A DNA stretch of 64,000 bases, from the NCBI RefSeq assembly GCF_004348825.1, contig NZ_SMJU01000006.1:1-64000 (forward strand), given 5' to 3'. The notes under the pieces were generated by a model, which searched no databases, was not told where the DNA came from, and saw only the letters and a program-made list of their open reading frames with translations. A program made the translations under genes and the position numbers. Source of the DNA: Arundinibacter roseus. Lineage in GTDB: Bacteria > Bacteroidota > Bacteroidia > Cytophagales > Spirosomataceae. Shown here piece by piece: positions 8,307 to 16,903 of this stretch (positions within the stretch are counted from its first letter, which is position 1; the number at the start of each line of letters is the position of its first letter).

Positions 8307-9659
8307 ATGCTTTCTGAACAAGAATCCCGTCGAAATTTTATTAAAAAAACCGTCGCCGGCACGGCAGCATTAAGCCTCGGCGGACTATTGCCTGGTTTCA
8401 GTCCGCGCAGTTATGCGCGTATTTTAGGCGCCAACGACCGGGTTCAGGTTGGCGTGATGGGCGTCAATAGCCGGGGCTTTGCGCTGGCGTCAAATTTTGC
8501 GGTGCAGCCTAATTTTTCGGTTCTCAGCATTTCGGACGTAGACTCGCGTGCTGCCGACAAATGTATTGACGCGGTTACGAAGCTGCAAAGTACCAAACCT
8601 TCCGCCCAGCCGGATTTTCGGAAATCGCTGGAAAACAAAGACATGGATGCGCTGATCATTGCCGCTCCCGACCATTGGCACGCTCCGGCAGCTATTCTGG
8701 CTTCTCAGGCAGGCAAACATGTGTACCTGGAAAAACCCTGCAGCCACTCCCCCAACGAAGGCGAACTGCTGCTGGCCGTAGCCAAGAAATATAAGAATGT
8801 GATTCAAATGGGCAATCAGCGGCGCTCGTGGCCCAATGTGGCCGCAGGCATTGCGGAGGTAAAGGGCGGCAGCATTGGCCGTCCCTACTTTGCGAAAGGC
8901 TGGTATACCAACAACCGTGCGTCGATTGGTATTGGCAAAGAAACCGCCGTGCCTTCCTGGCTCGACTACGAGTTGTGGCAGGGGCCCGCACCCCGGCGGC
9001 CGTTCAAAGATAACCTGATTCACTACAACTGGCATTGGTTCTGGAACTGGGGCACTGGCGAAGCGCTCAACAACGGCACCCACATGGTAGACCTTATGCG
9101 CTGGGGGCTTGATGTTGAGTACCCAACACGCGTGACCTCGGCAGGCGGGCGTTACCGCTATCAGGACGACTGGGAAACACCCGATACTCAGGTTATTACG
9201 ATGGAGTTTGCCAACAACACGGCTATGACCTGGGAAGGCCGCAGCTGCAACGGCCGCACTATTGAGGGGCAAAGTGTAGGCGTAATTTTTTATGGAGAAA
9301 AAGGTTCGCTTTTGATTGAAGCGGGAAATTCATACAAGATTTTTGATCTTGAAAATAAACTTATAAAGGACGTTAAGAACGATCTCGTCATTGACCCCCG
9401 CAACAAAATGAATCCTTCACAGGCGTTGGATGCGTTTCACTTTCAGAATTTTTATGACGGCATTGCCAAAGGGGCAACCCTGAAATCAGACATTGTGGGC
9501 GGTCACCAAAGTACGCTGCTGTGCCAACTCGGAAACATTGCCCAACGCACCGGCACGACACTGATAACTGACCCAACCAATGGGCACATCAAAAACAACG
9601 CCGCTGCCATGAAACTCTGGAAACGAGAGTATCAAAAAGGCTGGGCACCGACTGTGTAA
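8307..9659 (+). CDS. Tat-exported Gfo/Idh/MocA family oxidoreductase
   Basis: 450 residues. The N-terminus has the Tat signal SRRNFIKKTVAG followed by a hydrophobic run (TAALSLGGLLPG). The Rossmann domain has VGVMGVNSRG, then ADHWHAPAAILA-type residues and YLEKPCSH, which contains the catalytic EKP lysine. The C-terminal domain has WNWGTGEALNNGTHMVDLMRW, a conserved block in Bacteroidetes enzymes of this type. It is longer than the 7257 paralogue and clearly distinct from it, so the pair could use different substrates or form a hetero-oligomer. It follows the first Tat enzyme after 42 bases and precedes the FHS permease by 48, which supports one operon. The substrate is unknown, probably a glycoside or sugar acid. 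Confidence 0.9.
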   Translation: MLSEQESRRNFIKKTVAGTAALSLGGLLPGFSPRSYARILGANDRVQVGVMGVNSRGFALASNFAVQPNFSVLSISDVDSRAADKCIDAVTKLQSTKPSAQPDFRKSLENKDMDALIIAAPDHWHAPAAILASQAGKHVYLEKPCSHSPNEGELLLAVAKKYKNVIQMGNQRRSWPNVAAGIAEVKGGSIGRPYFAKGWYTNNRASIGIGKETAVPSWLDYELWQGPAPRRPFKDNLIHYNWHWFWNWGTGEALNNGTHMVDLMRWGLDVEYPTRVTSAGGRYRYQDDWETPDTQVITMEFANNTAMTWEGRSCNGRTIEGQSVGVIFYGEKGSLLIEAGNSYKIFDLENKLIKDVKNDLVIDPRNKMNPSQALDAFHFQNFYDGIAKGATLKSDIVGGHQSTLLCQLGNIAQRTGTTLITDPTNGHIKNNAAAMKLWKREYQKGWAPTV

Positions 9660-9707
9660 GCATCAATTTACCCTCAATTTTCGAAAAAAAACTATTCCTA
9701 AACCCTT

Positions 9708-11030
9708 ATGAAAACACCTCCGCTGGCCGTTGAAGTCAGTTCGTTGAGCAAGCGCGACACGATGGTCTCCATCCTGATTATCGGCATGCTGTTTTTTATA
9801 TTCGGCTTTGTGTCGTGGGTCAACGCCATTTTGATTCCTTATTTCAAAATCGCCTGCGAGCTTACGAGTTTTCAGTCCTATCTCGTCGCATTTGCCTTTT
9901 ACATTTCCTATTTCGTGATGTCGGTTCCTGCTTCATTTCTCCTGAAAGCAGCCGGATTTAAGAAAGGGATGATGATCGGTTTTTGGGTCATGGCGCTTGG
10001 GGCGTTCATTTTTGTGCCTGCGGCCTACACCCGGACCTACGAGGTTTTTTTGGCGGGCTTGTTTACCATCGGCATCGGATTGTCCATTTTGCAAACGGCT
10101 GCCAATCCTTATATTACCATTTTGGGTGATAAAGAACGGGCAGCACAGCGCATCAGCATTATGGGGATTTGCAACAAAGGTGCCGGAATTCTTGCACCGA
10201 TTTTATTTGCAGCCGTCATCCTGCGTCCCACCGATACGGCCCTTTTTGAACAACTGTCGAGCATGGGCGAAGCCGAGCGCGCCGCTGCACTTGACGAACT
10301 GATCCGGCGGGTTATTGTGCCGTATTCGGTAGTAGGCACCGTGCTGTTTACTTTGGGTGTTCTGGTTTTTTATTCCCCTTTGCCCGAAATCAACACCGAG
10401 CACGAAAGTCCGGAACTGGCTTTGGCCAATGCCGATAAGAACAGCATTTTCAAATTCCCTCACCTGATTCTGGGTGCCATAGCCATATTTTTACACGTAG
10501 GCACACAGGTCATCGCTATTGATACAGTCATCAGTTATGCCAATTCTATGGGGATGGATCTGCTGGAAGCCAAGGTTTTTCCTTCGTATACGCTGTTTTT
10601 TACGATTTGCGGGTATTTGCTGGGCATTGCACTTATCCCCAAATTCATCAGTCAGGTCAATGCGCTGCGATTCTGTACGGTACTCGGTACGCTGCTTACG
10701 CTACTGATTATTTTTGCCAAAGGTCCGGTCAGTTGGCTGGGACATGAGGCTGATATTTCCATTTGGTTTGTGGTGCTGCTGGGGTTGGCCAACTCACTGG
10801 TATGGGCCGGCATTTGGCCGCTTGCTCTGGATGAATTGGGGCGGTTTACAAAGCTGGGGGCTTCTATTTTGATTATGATGCTTTGCGGCAATGCGCTTAT
10901 GCCGCTGGTGTATGGCTACGTAGCCGATTTGTCGGATGTCCGTTCGGCCTATTGGGTGCTGTTTCCATGCTATTTGTATCTGGTGTATTATGCGGTTTAC
11001 GGACACCGGGTGCGGCGGTGGGGGTTATGA
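9708..11030 (+). CDS. FHS-family sugar:proton symporter (FucP/NagP-like MFS permease)
   Basis: 440 residues with about 12 hydrophobic segments and the inner-membrane topology of the fucose/glucose-galactose/GlcNAc (FHS) branch of the major facilitator superfamily. Family landmarks are GFVSWVNAILIPYFK in the first helix, QTAANPYITILG in helix 5 and GICNKGAGILAPI shortly after. Members import L-fucose, glucose, galactose or N-acetylglucosamine with protons. Here nagB and nagA lie downstream beyond a repeat array, so an amino sugar is the favoured substrate, as for NagP. No GlcNAc kinase is encoded nearby, although a non-PTS route would need one. The call is secure; the substrate is inferred from neighbours. 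Confidence 0.85.
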   Translation: MKTPPLAVEVSSLSKRDTMVSILIIGMLFFIFGFVSWVNAILIPYFKIACELTSFQSYLVAFAFYISYFVMSVPASFLLKAAGFKKGMMIGFWVMALGAFIFVPAAYTRTYEVFLAGLFTIGIGLSILQTAANPYITILGDKERAAQRISIMGICNKGAGILAPILFAAVILRPTDTALFEQLSSMGEAERAAALDELIRRVIVPYSVVGTVLFTLGVLVFYSPLPEINTEHESPELALANADKNSIFKFPHLILGAIAIFLHVGTQVIAIDTVISYANSMGMDLLEAKVFPSYTLFFTICGYLLGIALIPKFISQVNALRFCTVLGTLLTLLIIFAKGPVSWLGHEADISIWFVVLLGLANSLVWAGIWPLALDELGRFTKLGASILIMMLCGNALMPLVYGYVADLSDVRSAYWVLFPCYLYLVYYAVYGHRVRRWGL

Positions 11031-11080
11031 AATGTTATAACTCACGTTTCATATTTCACATTTCACATTTCACAGGGCTG

Positions 11081-11536
11081 CACCCTGTGCTAGCGGATTG
11101 CGCCCCTTTGGGGCTTTTTGGAGTTTTTGTAAGTTGTATAGATCGTTTTTTTTTATATCCATTATTTATCCTCATCCATAAGCACCCTGTGCTAGCGGAT
11201 TGCGCCCCTTTGGGGCTTTTTGGAGTTTTTGTAAGTTGTATAGATCGTTTTTTTTATATCCATTATTTATCCTCATCCATAAGTACCCTGTGCTTGCGGA
11301 TTGCGCCTCTTCGGGGCTTTTTGGAGTTTTTGTAAGTTGTATAGATCGTTTTTTATATATCCATTATTTATCCTCATCCATAAGTACCCTGTGCTTGTGG
11401 ATTACGCCACGTTGGGGCTTTTTGGAGTTTTTGTAAGTTGTATAGATCGTATTTTATATATCCATTATTTATCCTCATCCATAAGTACCCTGTGCTTGCG
11501 GATTGCGCAACGTTGGGGCTTTTTGGAGTTTTATAG
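11081..11536 (+). repeat. 101-bp tandem repeat array, each unit with a terminator-like hairpin
   Basis: Four full units and a 51-base fifth start at 11081, 11183, 11284, 11385 and 11486 (periods 102, 101, 101, 101). Each reads from (c/t)accctgtgct through a GC hairpin, a T-run and an AT-rich tail ending in cctcatccataag. Units 1 and 2 have GCCCC-TTT-GGGGC plus TTTTT (11102-11119 and 11204-11221). Unit 3 has GCCTC-TTC-GGGGC. In units 4 and 5 the left arm has decayed to an ACGTT core. Before unit 1, CACAGGG (11071-11077) pairs with CCCTGTG (11083-11089). The array fills the 529-base gap between the permease and nagB. The period is not a multiple of 3, and reading frames across it look non-coding. 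Confidence 0.9.
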
Positions 11537-11559
11537 AATTTTTTAATCATTCATTTTTT

Positions 11560-12300
11560 ATGCAAATTATACATACCGCCGATGCGAAGGATCTTGGTCA
11601 AAAATCCGGTGACCTGGCAGCAGCTCTTATCAAGAAAGCAATTGCCGAAAAAGGCCGTGCGCATATAATCATGGCTACGGGTACAAGCCAATTTGAAACT
11701 CTGAATCAACTGCTTTCACATACAGATATTGAATGGGAACGAGTGGTGATGTTTCATTTAGATGAGTACATTGGCCTGCCAATTTCTCACCCGGCAAGTT
11801 TCCGAAAATATCTGATAGAACGGGTTTTGGATAAAGTACCCGCCCTTCAAAATTATTACCTGATTAATGGCGAAACCGACCCCGAACAGGAATGCGAGCG
11901 TTTGGGCGCACTCATTACGGCTCACCCGATTGACGTTACATTGTGTGGAATTGGTGAAAACGGACACCTTGCGTTTAATGATCCACCGGCCGATTTTGAT
12001 ACGCAACTCCCCTACATCGTGGTACAGCTCGATGAGCCATGCCGCCGGCAACAGTTCAACGAGGGATGGTTTGAATCAATGGAAGAAGTACCTCAACAGG
12101 CCATTAGTATGTCGATTCAGCAAATTCTGAAATCCGAAACGATCATTTGCTCCGTACCAGATGAACGTAAAGCTGCGGCTGTAAAAAATTGTCTGGAATT
12201 ACCCATAAGCAATCTCTATCCGGCTGGAATTTTACGCACCCATTCCGACTGCACACTTTACCTGGAACCCGCTTCGGCTTCGCTTCTCTCGCAAAAGTAA
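11560..12300 (+). CDS. nagB: Glucosamine-6-phosphate deaminase
   Basis: 246 residues from ATG 11560. This start is preferred because the upstream in-frame extension to 11503 is translated repeat sequence. It converts glucosamine 6-phosphate to fructose 6-phosphate and ammonia. Landmarks are the phosphate-binding ATGTSQFETL near 40, FHLDEYIGL near 67-75 with the catalytic aspartate/glutamate pair, and the signature CGIGENGHLAFNDPP near 130-145 with the catalytic histidine. Length matches the family (240-266). It starts 24 bases after the tandem array and is followed 3 bases later by nagA, so the two are co-transcribed. The sequence is fairly divergent from textbook NagB, and a related sugar-phosphate deaminase is possible, but the nagA neighbour supports NagB. 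Confidence 0.85.
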   Translation: MQIIHTADAKDLGQKSGDLAAALIKKAIAEKGRAHIIMATGTSQFETLNQLLSHTDIEWERVVMFHLDEYIGLPISHPASFRKYLIERVLDKVPALQNYYLINGETDPEQECERLGALITAHPIDVTLCGIGENGHLAFNDPPADFDTQLPYIVVQLDEPCRRQQFNEGWFESMEEVPQQAISMSIQQILKSETIICSVPDERKAAAVKNCLELPISNLYPAGILRTHSDCTLYLEPASASLLSQK

Positions 12301-12303
12301 GCT

Positions 12304-13491
12304 ATGAAAAAACGCCTGAAAATATTTAATGGCACAGTTATAACCCCCTATCGGCTCATTCCGAACGGAATACTGCTGATTGAGGATGGCATCATTCGGG
12401 AAATTGGTACCGCCAACCGGGATTTTCCCGACGCTGACGAAATCGACGCAAAGGGACAATTTATTGCGCCCGGCTTCATTGATTTGCACGTACACGGCGG
12501 CGGTGGGCATGACTTTATGGATGGTTCATTAGAAGCTTTTTTGGAAATAGCCAAAACCCACGCCCGTTTTGGAACCACGGCGATGGTGCCTACCACGCTT
12601 ACCGCCACCAAGGAATCGCTGTTGAAAACGCTGGATTTGTATCAGGAAGCCGTAAAAAATAACACGCAAGGTGCTGAATTTCTGGGACTTCACCTCGAAG
12701 GCCCCTACTTTGCCATGAGTCAGCGTGGTGCGCAGGACCCACGCTACATCCGAAATCCTGATCCTGCGGAGTATCGGGAAATTCTGGCTCACGCTCCCGG
12801 CGTCGTTCGTCGGTGGAGTATTGCACCCGAGCTACCTGGTGCGCTCGACATGGGACGTTTTTTGCAGTCGCAGGGAATTCTTGCTTCGGTTGCGCATACA
12901 GAGGCGATTCATGAAGATGTAGTGTTGGCAGCCGAAAACGGGTATAGTCTCATGACGCATCTTTACTCGGGCATGCTCGGTGTTACTCGTCGAAACGCAT
13001 TTCGGTATGCGGGTGCGGTCGAAAGTGCGTTTTTGCTGGACGATATGGATGTAGAAATCATAACGGACGGCATCCACCTGCCCCCGCCCCTTCTCCAATT
13101 AATCTATAAAATCAAAGGCCCGGATCGGATTGCGCTTATTACGGACGCTATGCGGGCGGCCGCCCAAAACGTAACCGAAAGTACGCTGGGTTCGCTGCAA
13201 AATGGGCTACCCGTTTTGGTAGAAGACGGCGTGGCCAAACTACCTGACCGGACAGCCTTTGCCGGTAGCATCGCCACCGCCGACCGGCTGCTTCGAACCA
13301 TTATGACACAAACGGACATTCCGCTAACAGCGGCTGTACAAATGCTCACGGCTACACCTGCCCGCATCATGGGCGTTGACAAACGTAAAGGTTCGCTTGC
13401 TATTGGTAAAGAGGCAGACGTGGTTCTATTTGATAATTTATATCAAATTCAAACCACAATCTGTAAAGGAAACGTGGTTTTTTCTTCCTGA
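12304..13491 (+). CDS. nagA: N-acetylglucosamine-6-phosphate deacetylase
   Basis: 395 residues of the amidohydrolase superfamily. It removes acetate from GlcNAc-6-phosphate to feed NagB. Metal and catalytic residues are visible in order: His62-x-His64 in the first strand motif (DLHVHGGGGHDF), Glu132 in HLEGPY, His198 in VAHTEA, His219 in MTHLYSGM and the catalytic Asp281 in ITDAM. The C-terminal strand with GSLAIGKEADVVLFD closes the composite beta-sandwich domain. Length fits the family. The ATG lies 3 bases after the nagB stop, and a terminator follows at 13541. Together with nagB it forms the cytoplasmic end of an amino-sugar pathway. Confidence 0.93.
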   Translation: MKKRLKIFNGTVITPYRLIPNGILLIEDGIIREIGTANRDFPDADEIDAKGQFIAPGFIDLHVHGGGGHDFMDGSLEAFLEIAKTHARFGTTAMVPTTLTATKESLLKTLDLYQEAVKNNTQGAEFLGLHLEGPYFAMSQRGAQDPRYIRNPDPAEYREILAHAPGVVRRWSIAPELPGALDMGRFLQSQGILASVAHTEAIHEDVVLAAENGYSLMTHLYSGMLGVTRRNAFRYAGAVESAFLLDDMDVEIITDGIHLPPPLLQLIYKIKGPDRIALITDAMRAAAQNVTESTLGSLQNGLPVLVEDGVAKLPDRTAFAGSIATADRLLRTIMTQTDIPLTAAVQMLTATPARIMGVDKRKGSLAIGKEADVVLFDNLYQIQTTICKGNVVFSS

Positions 13492-13540
13492 AACAGGGAA
13501 AACAGTACAATTGCTCGTCTGTGTTTTTGTAGAAGAAATA

Positions 13541-13569
13541 AAACGACAAACCATTCATGTCGTTTTTCT
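13541..13569 (+). terminator. Terminator after nagA
   Basis: AAACGACA (13541-13548) and TGTCGTTT (13558-13565) form an 8-bp stem with a 9-base loop, followed by a T-rich stretch. It ends the nagB-nagA unit 49 bases past the nagA stop. Confidence 0.8.
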
Positions 13570-13626
13570 TTTTCCCCAATTAAATAGTTCGGCGAACGCC
13601 AAATTACCACTTGTAATCAACTACTT

Positions 13627-15000
13627 ATGTTAAAAAAAAGTCTGTCTGTTCTGGCCTTATCTGCCCTCTTGATTATGAATCAGGGATGTAATACTTCCAA
13701 AGAAACCGCCGATACCTCGTCGTCAGCGCTGCGTCTGATTGTGCTGGACCCCGGGCATTTTCACGCGGATCTCCTGCAAAAATCTACTTACAATGATGTG
13801 GATTCTACGGTATACGTTTACGCTCCCGAAGGACCGGAAGTGAAATCGTATCTCAGCAAGGTTGAAAAATACAACAGCCGGAACGAATCGCCTACGAACT
13901 GGAATGAGCAGGTATACACTGGCGCTGATTACCTGGAAAAAATGCTGGCCGAAAAACCCGGTAACGTGGTGGTGATGGCAGGAAATAACAAGCGCAAGAC
14001 TGATTATATCAAAAAATCGGTAGATGCCGGGCTGCATGTGCTGGCCGACAAACCGATGGCAATCGACGCTGCAGGTTTTGAATTGCTGAAAGAGGCGTTT
14101 GAATCAGCAAAAAAGAACAATGTGCTGCTTTACGACATCATGACCGAACGCTACGAGATTACCAACACGCTCCAAAAAGAACTGGCTAAATCGCCGGAGA
14201 TTTTTGGTGAATTACAAAAAGGAACCCTCGAAGAACCCGCTGTTAGCAAGGTAAGCGTCCATCATTTTTTCAAATATATTTCGGGCGAAGCACTCGTGCG
14301 TCCCGCCTGGTTTTTTGACGTAAGTCAGCAGGGCGAAGGAATCGTAGACGTAACCACGCACCTCGTAGACCTGATTCAGTGGGCGTCTTTTCCGGAACAG
14401 GTACTTTCTCCCTCAGACGTAGACATCAAGACCACCAAACGATGGACTACCAACCTCAGTCCGTCGCAGTTTAAGCTCGTGACAAAGCTCGACAGCTACC
14501 CTGATTTCTTAACTTCGTCAGTAAAAGACAGCACGTTGAGTGTCTATTCCAATGGCGAAATCAACTACACGCTCAAAGGCGTTCATGCTCAGGTTCAGGT
14601 ACTTTGGAATTTTCAGGCACCGGAAGGCGCCGGTGATACGCACTATTCGATCATGCGCGGCTCAAAAGCCAACCTGATTATCCGGCAGGGTGCTGAGCAA
14701 AAATACAAGCCTGCGCTGTACATTGAGGCCGTAGGAAAAGATGAAACCTATGCAGCGGCACTGGAAGCGGCCTTTCAGAAAGTAGAAGCGCTGTATCCGG
14801 GCATTTCCCTGAAAAAAGATGCCAAAGGGTGGCAGGTACTGGTTCCCGAAAAATATGAAGTAGGACATGAAGCGCACTTTGCGCAGGTAGCCCGCAAGTA
14901 CATGGAGTACCTCAAAGACGGAAAGCTGCCGGAGTGGGAAGTCCCGAACATGATCACGAAGTATCATACAACTACGCAGGCTTTGCAAAAAGCAAAATAA
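13627..15000 (+). CDS. Lipoprotein Gfo/Idh/MocA family oxidoreductase
   Basis: 457 residues. The N-terminus is hydrophobic and ends in a lipobox-like NQGC with Cys21, predicting an outer- or inner-membrane-anchored periplasmic protein. The Rossmann part is atypical: LIVLDPGHFHADLLQ replaces the usual GxGxxG, as in the Bacteroidetes subfamily with a putative oxidoreductase C-terminal domain. HVLADKPMAID supplies the K-P motif. The C-terminal half (about 210-450) contains HHFFKYISGEALVRPAWFFDV and VDVTTHLVDLIQW. It is probably a separate transcription unit, since a terminator lies at 13541 and another at 15024. It is the fourth Gfo/Idh/MocA protein in 11 kb, each with different targeting. Activity is unproven, because the degenerate dinucleotide loop could mean a non-redox or tightly bound-cofactor role. 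Confidence 0.8.
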   Translation: MLKKSLSVLALSALLIMNQGCNTSKETADTSSSALRLIVLDPGHFHADLLQKSTYNDVDSTVYVYAPEGPEVKSYLSKVEKYNSRNESPTNWNEQVYTGADYLEKMLAEKPGNVVVMAGNNKRKTDYIKKSVDAGLHVLADKPMAIDAAGFELLKEAFESAKKNNVLLYDIMTERYEITNTLQKELAKSPEIFGELQKGTLEEPAVSKVSVHHFFKYISGEALVRPAWFFDVSQQGEGIVDVTTHLVDLIQWASFPEQVLSPSDVDIKTTKRWTTNLSPSQFKLVTKLDSYPDFLTSSVKDSTLSVYSNGEINYTLKGVHAQVQVLWNFQAPEGAGDTHYSIMRGSKANLIIRQGAEQKYKPALYIEAVGKDETYAAALEAAFQKVEALYPGISLKKDAKGWQVLVPEKYEVGHEAHFAQVARKYMEYLKDGKLPEWEVPNMITKYHTTTQALQKAK

Positions 15001-15023
15001 GGTCAAAACTGTCCAAATGAAAG

Positions 15024-15060
15024 AAAAGCGTCAGTCCAAAAAACCTGGACTGACGCTTTT
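15024..15060. terminator. Bidirectional terminator between convergent genes
   Basis: A perfect 15-bp stem, AAAAGCGTCAGTCCA (15024-15038) with TGGACTGACGCTTTT (15046-15060), has A- and T-tracts on both sides. It serves the plus-strand oxidoreductase ending at 15000 and the minus-strand DUF547 gene ending at 15098. Confidence 0.9.
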
Positions 15061-15097
15061 ACTTTGAGGTAAAGGACATTTTAATAATACCAAAAAC

Positions 15098-15856
15098 CTA
15101 CTGTTCGTTCAGGGCCCAATTGTAATTCATGTACGAAATGGCATCGCTTTCGAGTTTTGTTTTGGCATACTTGTTAATCCACTCTTTCACAGGCATTTTC
15201 TTCTTAAAATCGCCACCATACCAATCCATAATCTTGGTAATACTGGCGCTGTTTTTGGTTACTACATTTTTGGTCGGATCATTCAGAAAATCGCGCCCCT
15301 GATCGTCGAGTTGCTTGTCTAGTTTATCAGCTGTAAACGCCTCGTTGCGAAGGGGCGGGCACGATTTGGCTGCGCAAACAAGCGCAAAGTGAATGCGGGG
15401 CTCGTTGAACTGCTTGCGGATGATGCCGTGTTCGATGTTGTTCAAATCCATTTTTTTGCCCCCAATCTCAATAAACTTCACATCCCAGGGTGTATTTACG
15501 AACGGAATTTTTATGGAAGAGCCAATATCTTTGATACTCTTGACAGGATAATGTTCCAGGATAAGTTCAATGGTGTAGGCGTTGTAAGCATTGATCCAAT
15601 AAGCCAATTGTTCGTCTTTGCTCCATTTGTTGTTGGGCGCACTTTTGCTCAGCAGATTGAGGTATTTTTTCAGCTCAGCTCGGTCTTGTTTAAAGCCTTT
15701 GTAATCGACCATTCCCTGGTTGTTCACATGTTTTTTGAGCAACTTATCCCAGATTCCATGATCCACGTCAAGAGCATTTGAGGTGGGCGCAGACGTGCCG
15801 CAGGAGGTCATTAACAGAATGACATAAATGGTATACAGGAGATTTTTAATAGTCAT
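15098..15856 (-). CDS. DUF547 domain-containing lipoprotein
   Basis: 252 residues. A lipoprotein signal ends in LLMTSC with Cys19, placing it at the membrane on the periplasmic side. The body is a DUF547 domain with the family block YWINAYNAYTIELIL (about 105-120), followed by NNIEHGIIR and the cysteine-containing HFALVCAAKSCPPLRNEAF. The conserved Cys/His residues recall a papain/transglutaminase-like fold, but no function is established for the family. It is a single gene, convergent with the upstream oxidoreductase and 210 bases from the next gene. Family assignment is confident; the role is unknown. Confidence 0.85.
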   Translation of the reverse strand: MTIKNLLYTIYVILLMTSCGTSAPTSNALDVDHGIWDKLLKKHVNNQGMVDYKGFKQDRAELKKYLNLLSKSAPNNKWSKDEQLAYWINAYNAYTIELILEHYPVKSIKDIGSSIKIPFVNTPWDVKFIEIGGKKMDLNNIEHGIIRKQFNEPRIHFALVCAAKSCPPLRNEAFTADKLDKQLDDQGRDFLNDPTKNVVTKNSASITKIMDWYGGDFKKKMPVKEWINKYAKTKLESDAISYMNYNWALNEQ

Positions 15857-16004
15857 AAATTTTAAAATTTAAGGCGCAAATCGTGAGATACGTATTTACT
15901 GCCGGTTGAATTTGCATCTTTGGTATATATACGAAAAAAAGCAAGCCATAGTTTGCTGACGGTACGGGCCAAAACAGCATGTTGAAGAAAATTAGCCCAT
16001 TTTT

Positions 16005-16040
16005 TCAAAAAAAATTCCGGCTTATTGATAGAAGCCGGAA
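16005..16040 (-). terminator. Terminator of the AIM24-family gene
   Basis: TTCCGGCTT (16015-16023) pairs with AAGCCGGAA (16032-16040). On the minus strand the stem is followed by a long T-run (complement of 16005-16014). It lies 26 bases past the stop of the minus-strand gene at 16067. Confidence 0.85.
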
Positions 16041-16066
16041 TCAGAAACCTTAAAAAAACTAGTGGA

Positions 16067-16846
16067 TTATCCTTCAAACAAATTACCCAAACCACCCAAA
16101 ACTGAGCCGCTTTCTTTCTTGGCATTGCCGCCGCGGGGCGACAGCCGATCAATGAGTTTAGAAATTGGCATGGATTGAATCCAGACTTTTCCGGTTCCAC
16201 GCAGGGTTGCCAAAAAGATACCTTCTCCACCAAAAACCATGGATTTGAGGCTACCAGCCCGTTGAATATCAAAGCTAATGCTTGGCTCGAAAGCGACCAC
16301 ACAGCCGGTATCTACCCGAAGTGTTTCGTTATTCAATTGCCGCTCCATCATCACGCCGCCCGCATGCACAAAGGCCATGCCGTCGCCACGAAGCTTTTGC
16401 AGGATAAAACCTTCACCCCCAAATAATCCTGAGCCGATTCGTTGATTAAAATGGATTTTCATGCTTGTTCCCATTGCCGCGCACAAAAAGCCATCCTTCT
16501 GCACAATGAGCTCATTGCCATAGATTTTGCTCAGGTCAATCGGCATGATCGTACCGGGATAGGGCGCTGCAAAGGCTACTTTCCGCTTGCCAATTCCGCG
16601 GTTGGTAAAGTGCGTCATAAACAGCGACTCGCCCGTAATGAGGCGGGTGCCAGCCTGAAAAATCTTGCCCATAATGCTTTGATTCGCTTCCGAACCATCG
16701 CCCATTTTGGTTTCAAACTGAATGCCATCTTCCATGAACAGCATAGCACCGGCTTCGGCAATTACGGTTTCGTTGGGATCAAGTTCTACCTCAACCACCT
16801 GAATGTCTTCGCCAAGTATTTTGTAATCAATTTCGTGTGAAATCAT
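16067..16846 (-). CDS. TIGR00266/AIM24 family protein
   Basis: 259 residues. This is a cytoplasmic all-beta protein of the AIM24/TIGR00266 family, recognised from repeated glycine-rich beta segments: [12 protein letters not shown] near 30, [27 protein letters not shown] near 135-160 and [24 protein letters not shown] near 205-230. The C-terminal 25 residues are Gly/Ser-rich and end after a Leu-Gly-Asn-Leu-Phe segment. The mitochondrial member affects cristae organisation, and the bacterial role is undefined. It is followed on the minus strand by a terminator and preceded by a small charged-protein gene 57 bases upstream that may share its transcript. An overlapping frame at 15862-16302 is a shadow. 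Confidence 0.85.
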   Translation of the reverse strand: MISHEIDYKILGEDIQVVEVELDPNETVIAEAGAMLFMEDGIQFETKMGDGSEANQSIMGKIFQAGTRLITGESLFMTHFTNRGIGKRKVAFAAPYPGTIMPIDLSKIYGNELIVQKDGFLCAAMGTSMKIHFNQRIGSGLFGGEGFILQKLRGDGMAFVHAGGVMMERQLNNETLRVDTGCVVAFEPSISFDIQRAGSLKSMVFGGEGIFLATLRGTGKVWIQSMPISKLIDRLSPRGGNAKKESGSVLGGLGNLFEG

Positions 16847-16903
16847 GAGTAAAAGAGTTTAAATAGGTTTAAGGTTACGTGAGTAAAAATGAATCCAAAT
16901 AGT

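Noticed and set aside
8490-9272. Minus-strand open frame of 260 codons
   Set aside because: It is antisense to the Tat-exported Gfo/Idh/MocA gene, and the composition is that of a shadow frame.
11081-11536. CRISPR array
   Set aside because: The units are contiguous near-identical copies with no unique spacers, and no cas gene is in the window.
10883-11546. Several plus-strand frames crossing the tandem array
   Set aside because: The units are 101-102 bases, so the frame shifts each time. The apparent proteins are repeats of the same translated spacer, with no start context.
15862-16302. Minus-strand frame of 146 codons overlapping the AIM24-family gene
   Set aside because: It lies out of frame with the well-supported gene at 16067, crosses its terminator hairpin and has no domain.
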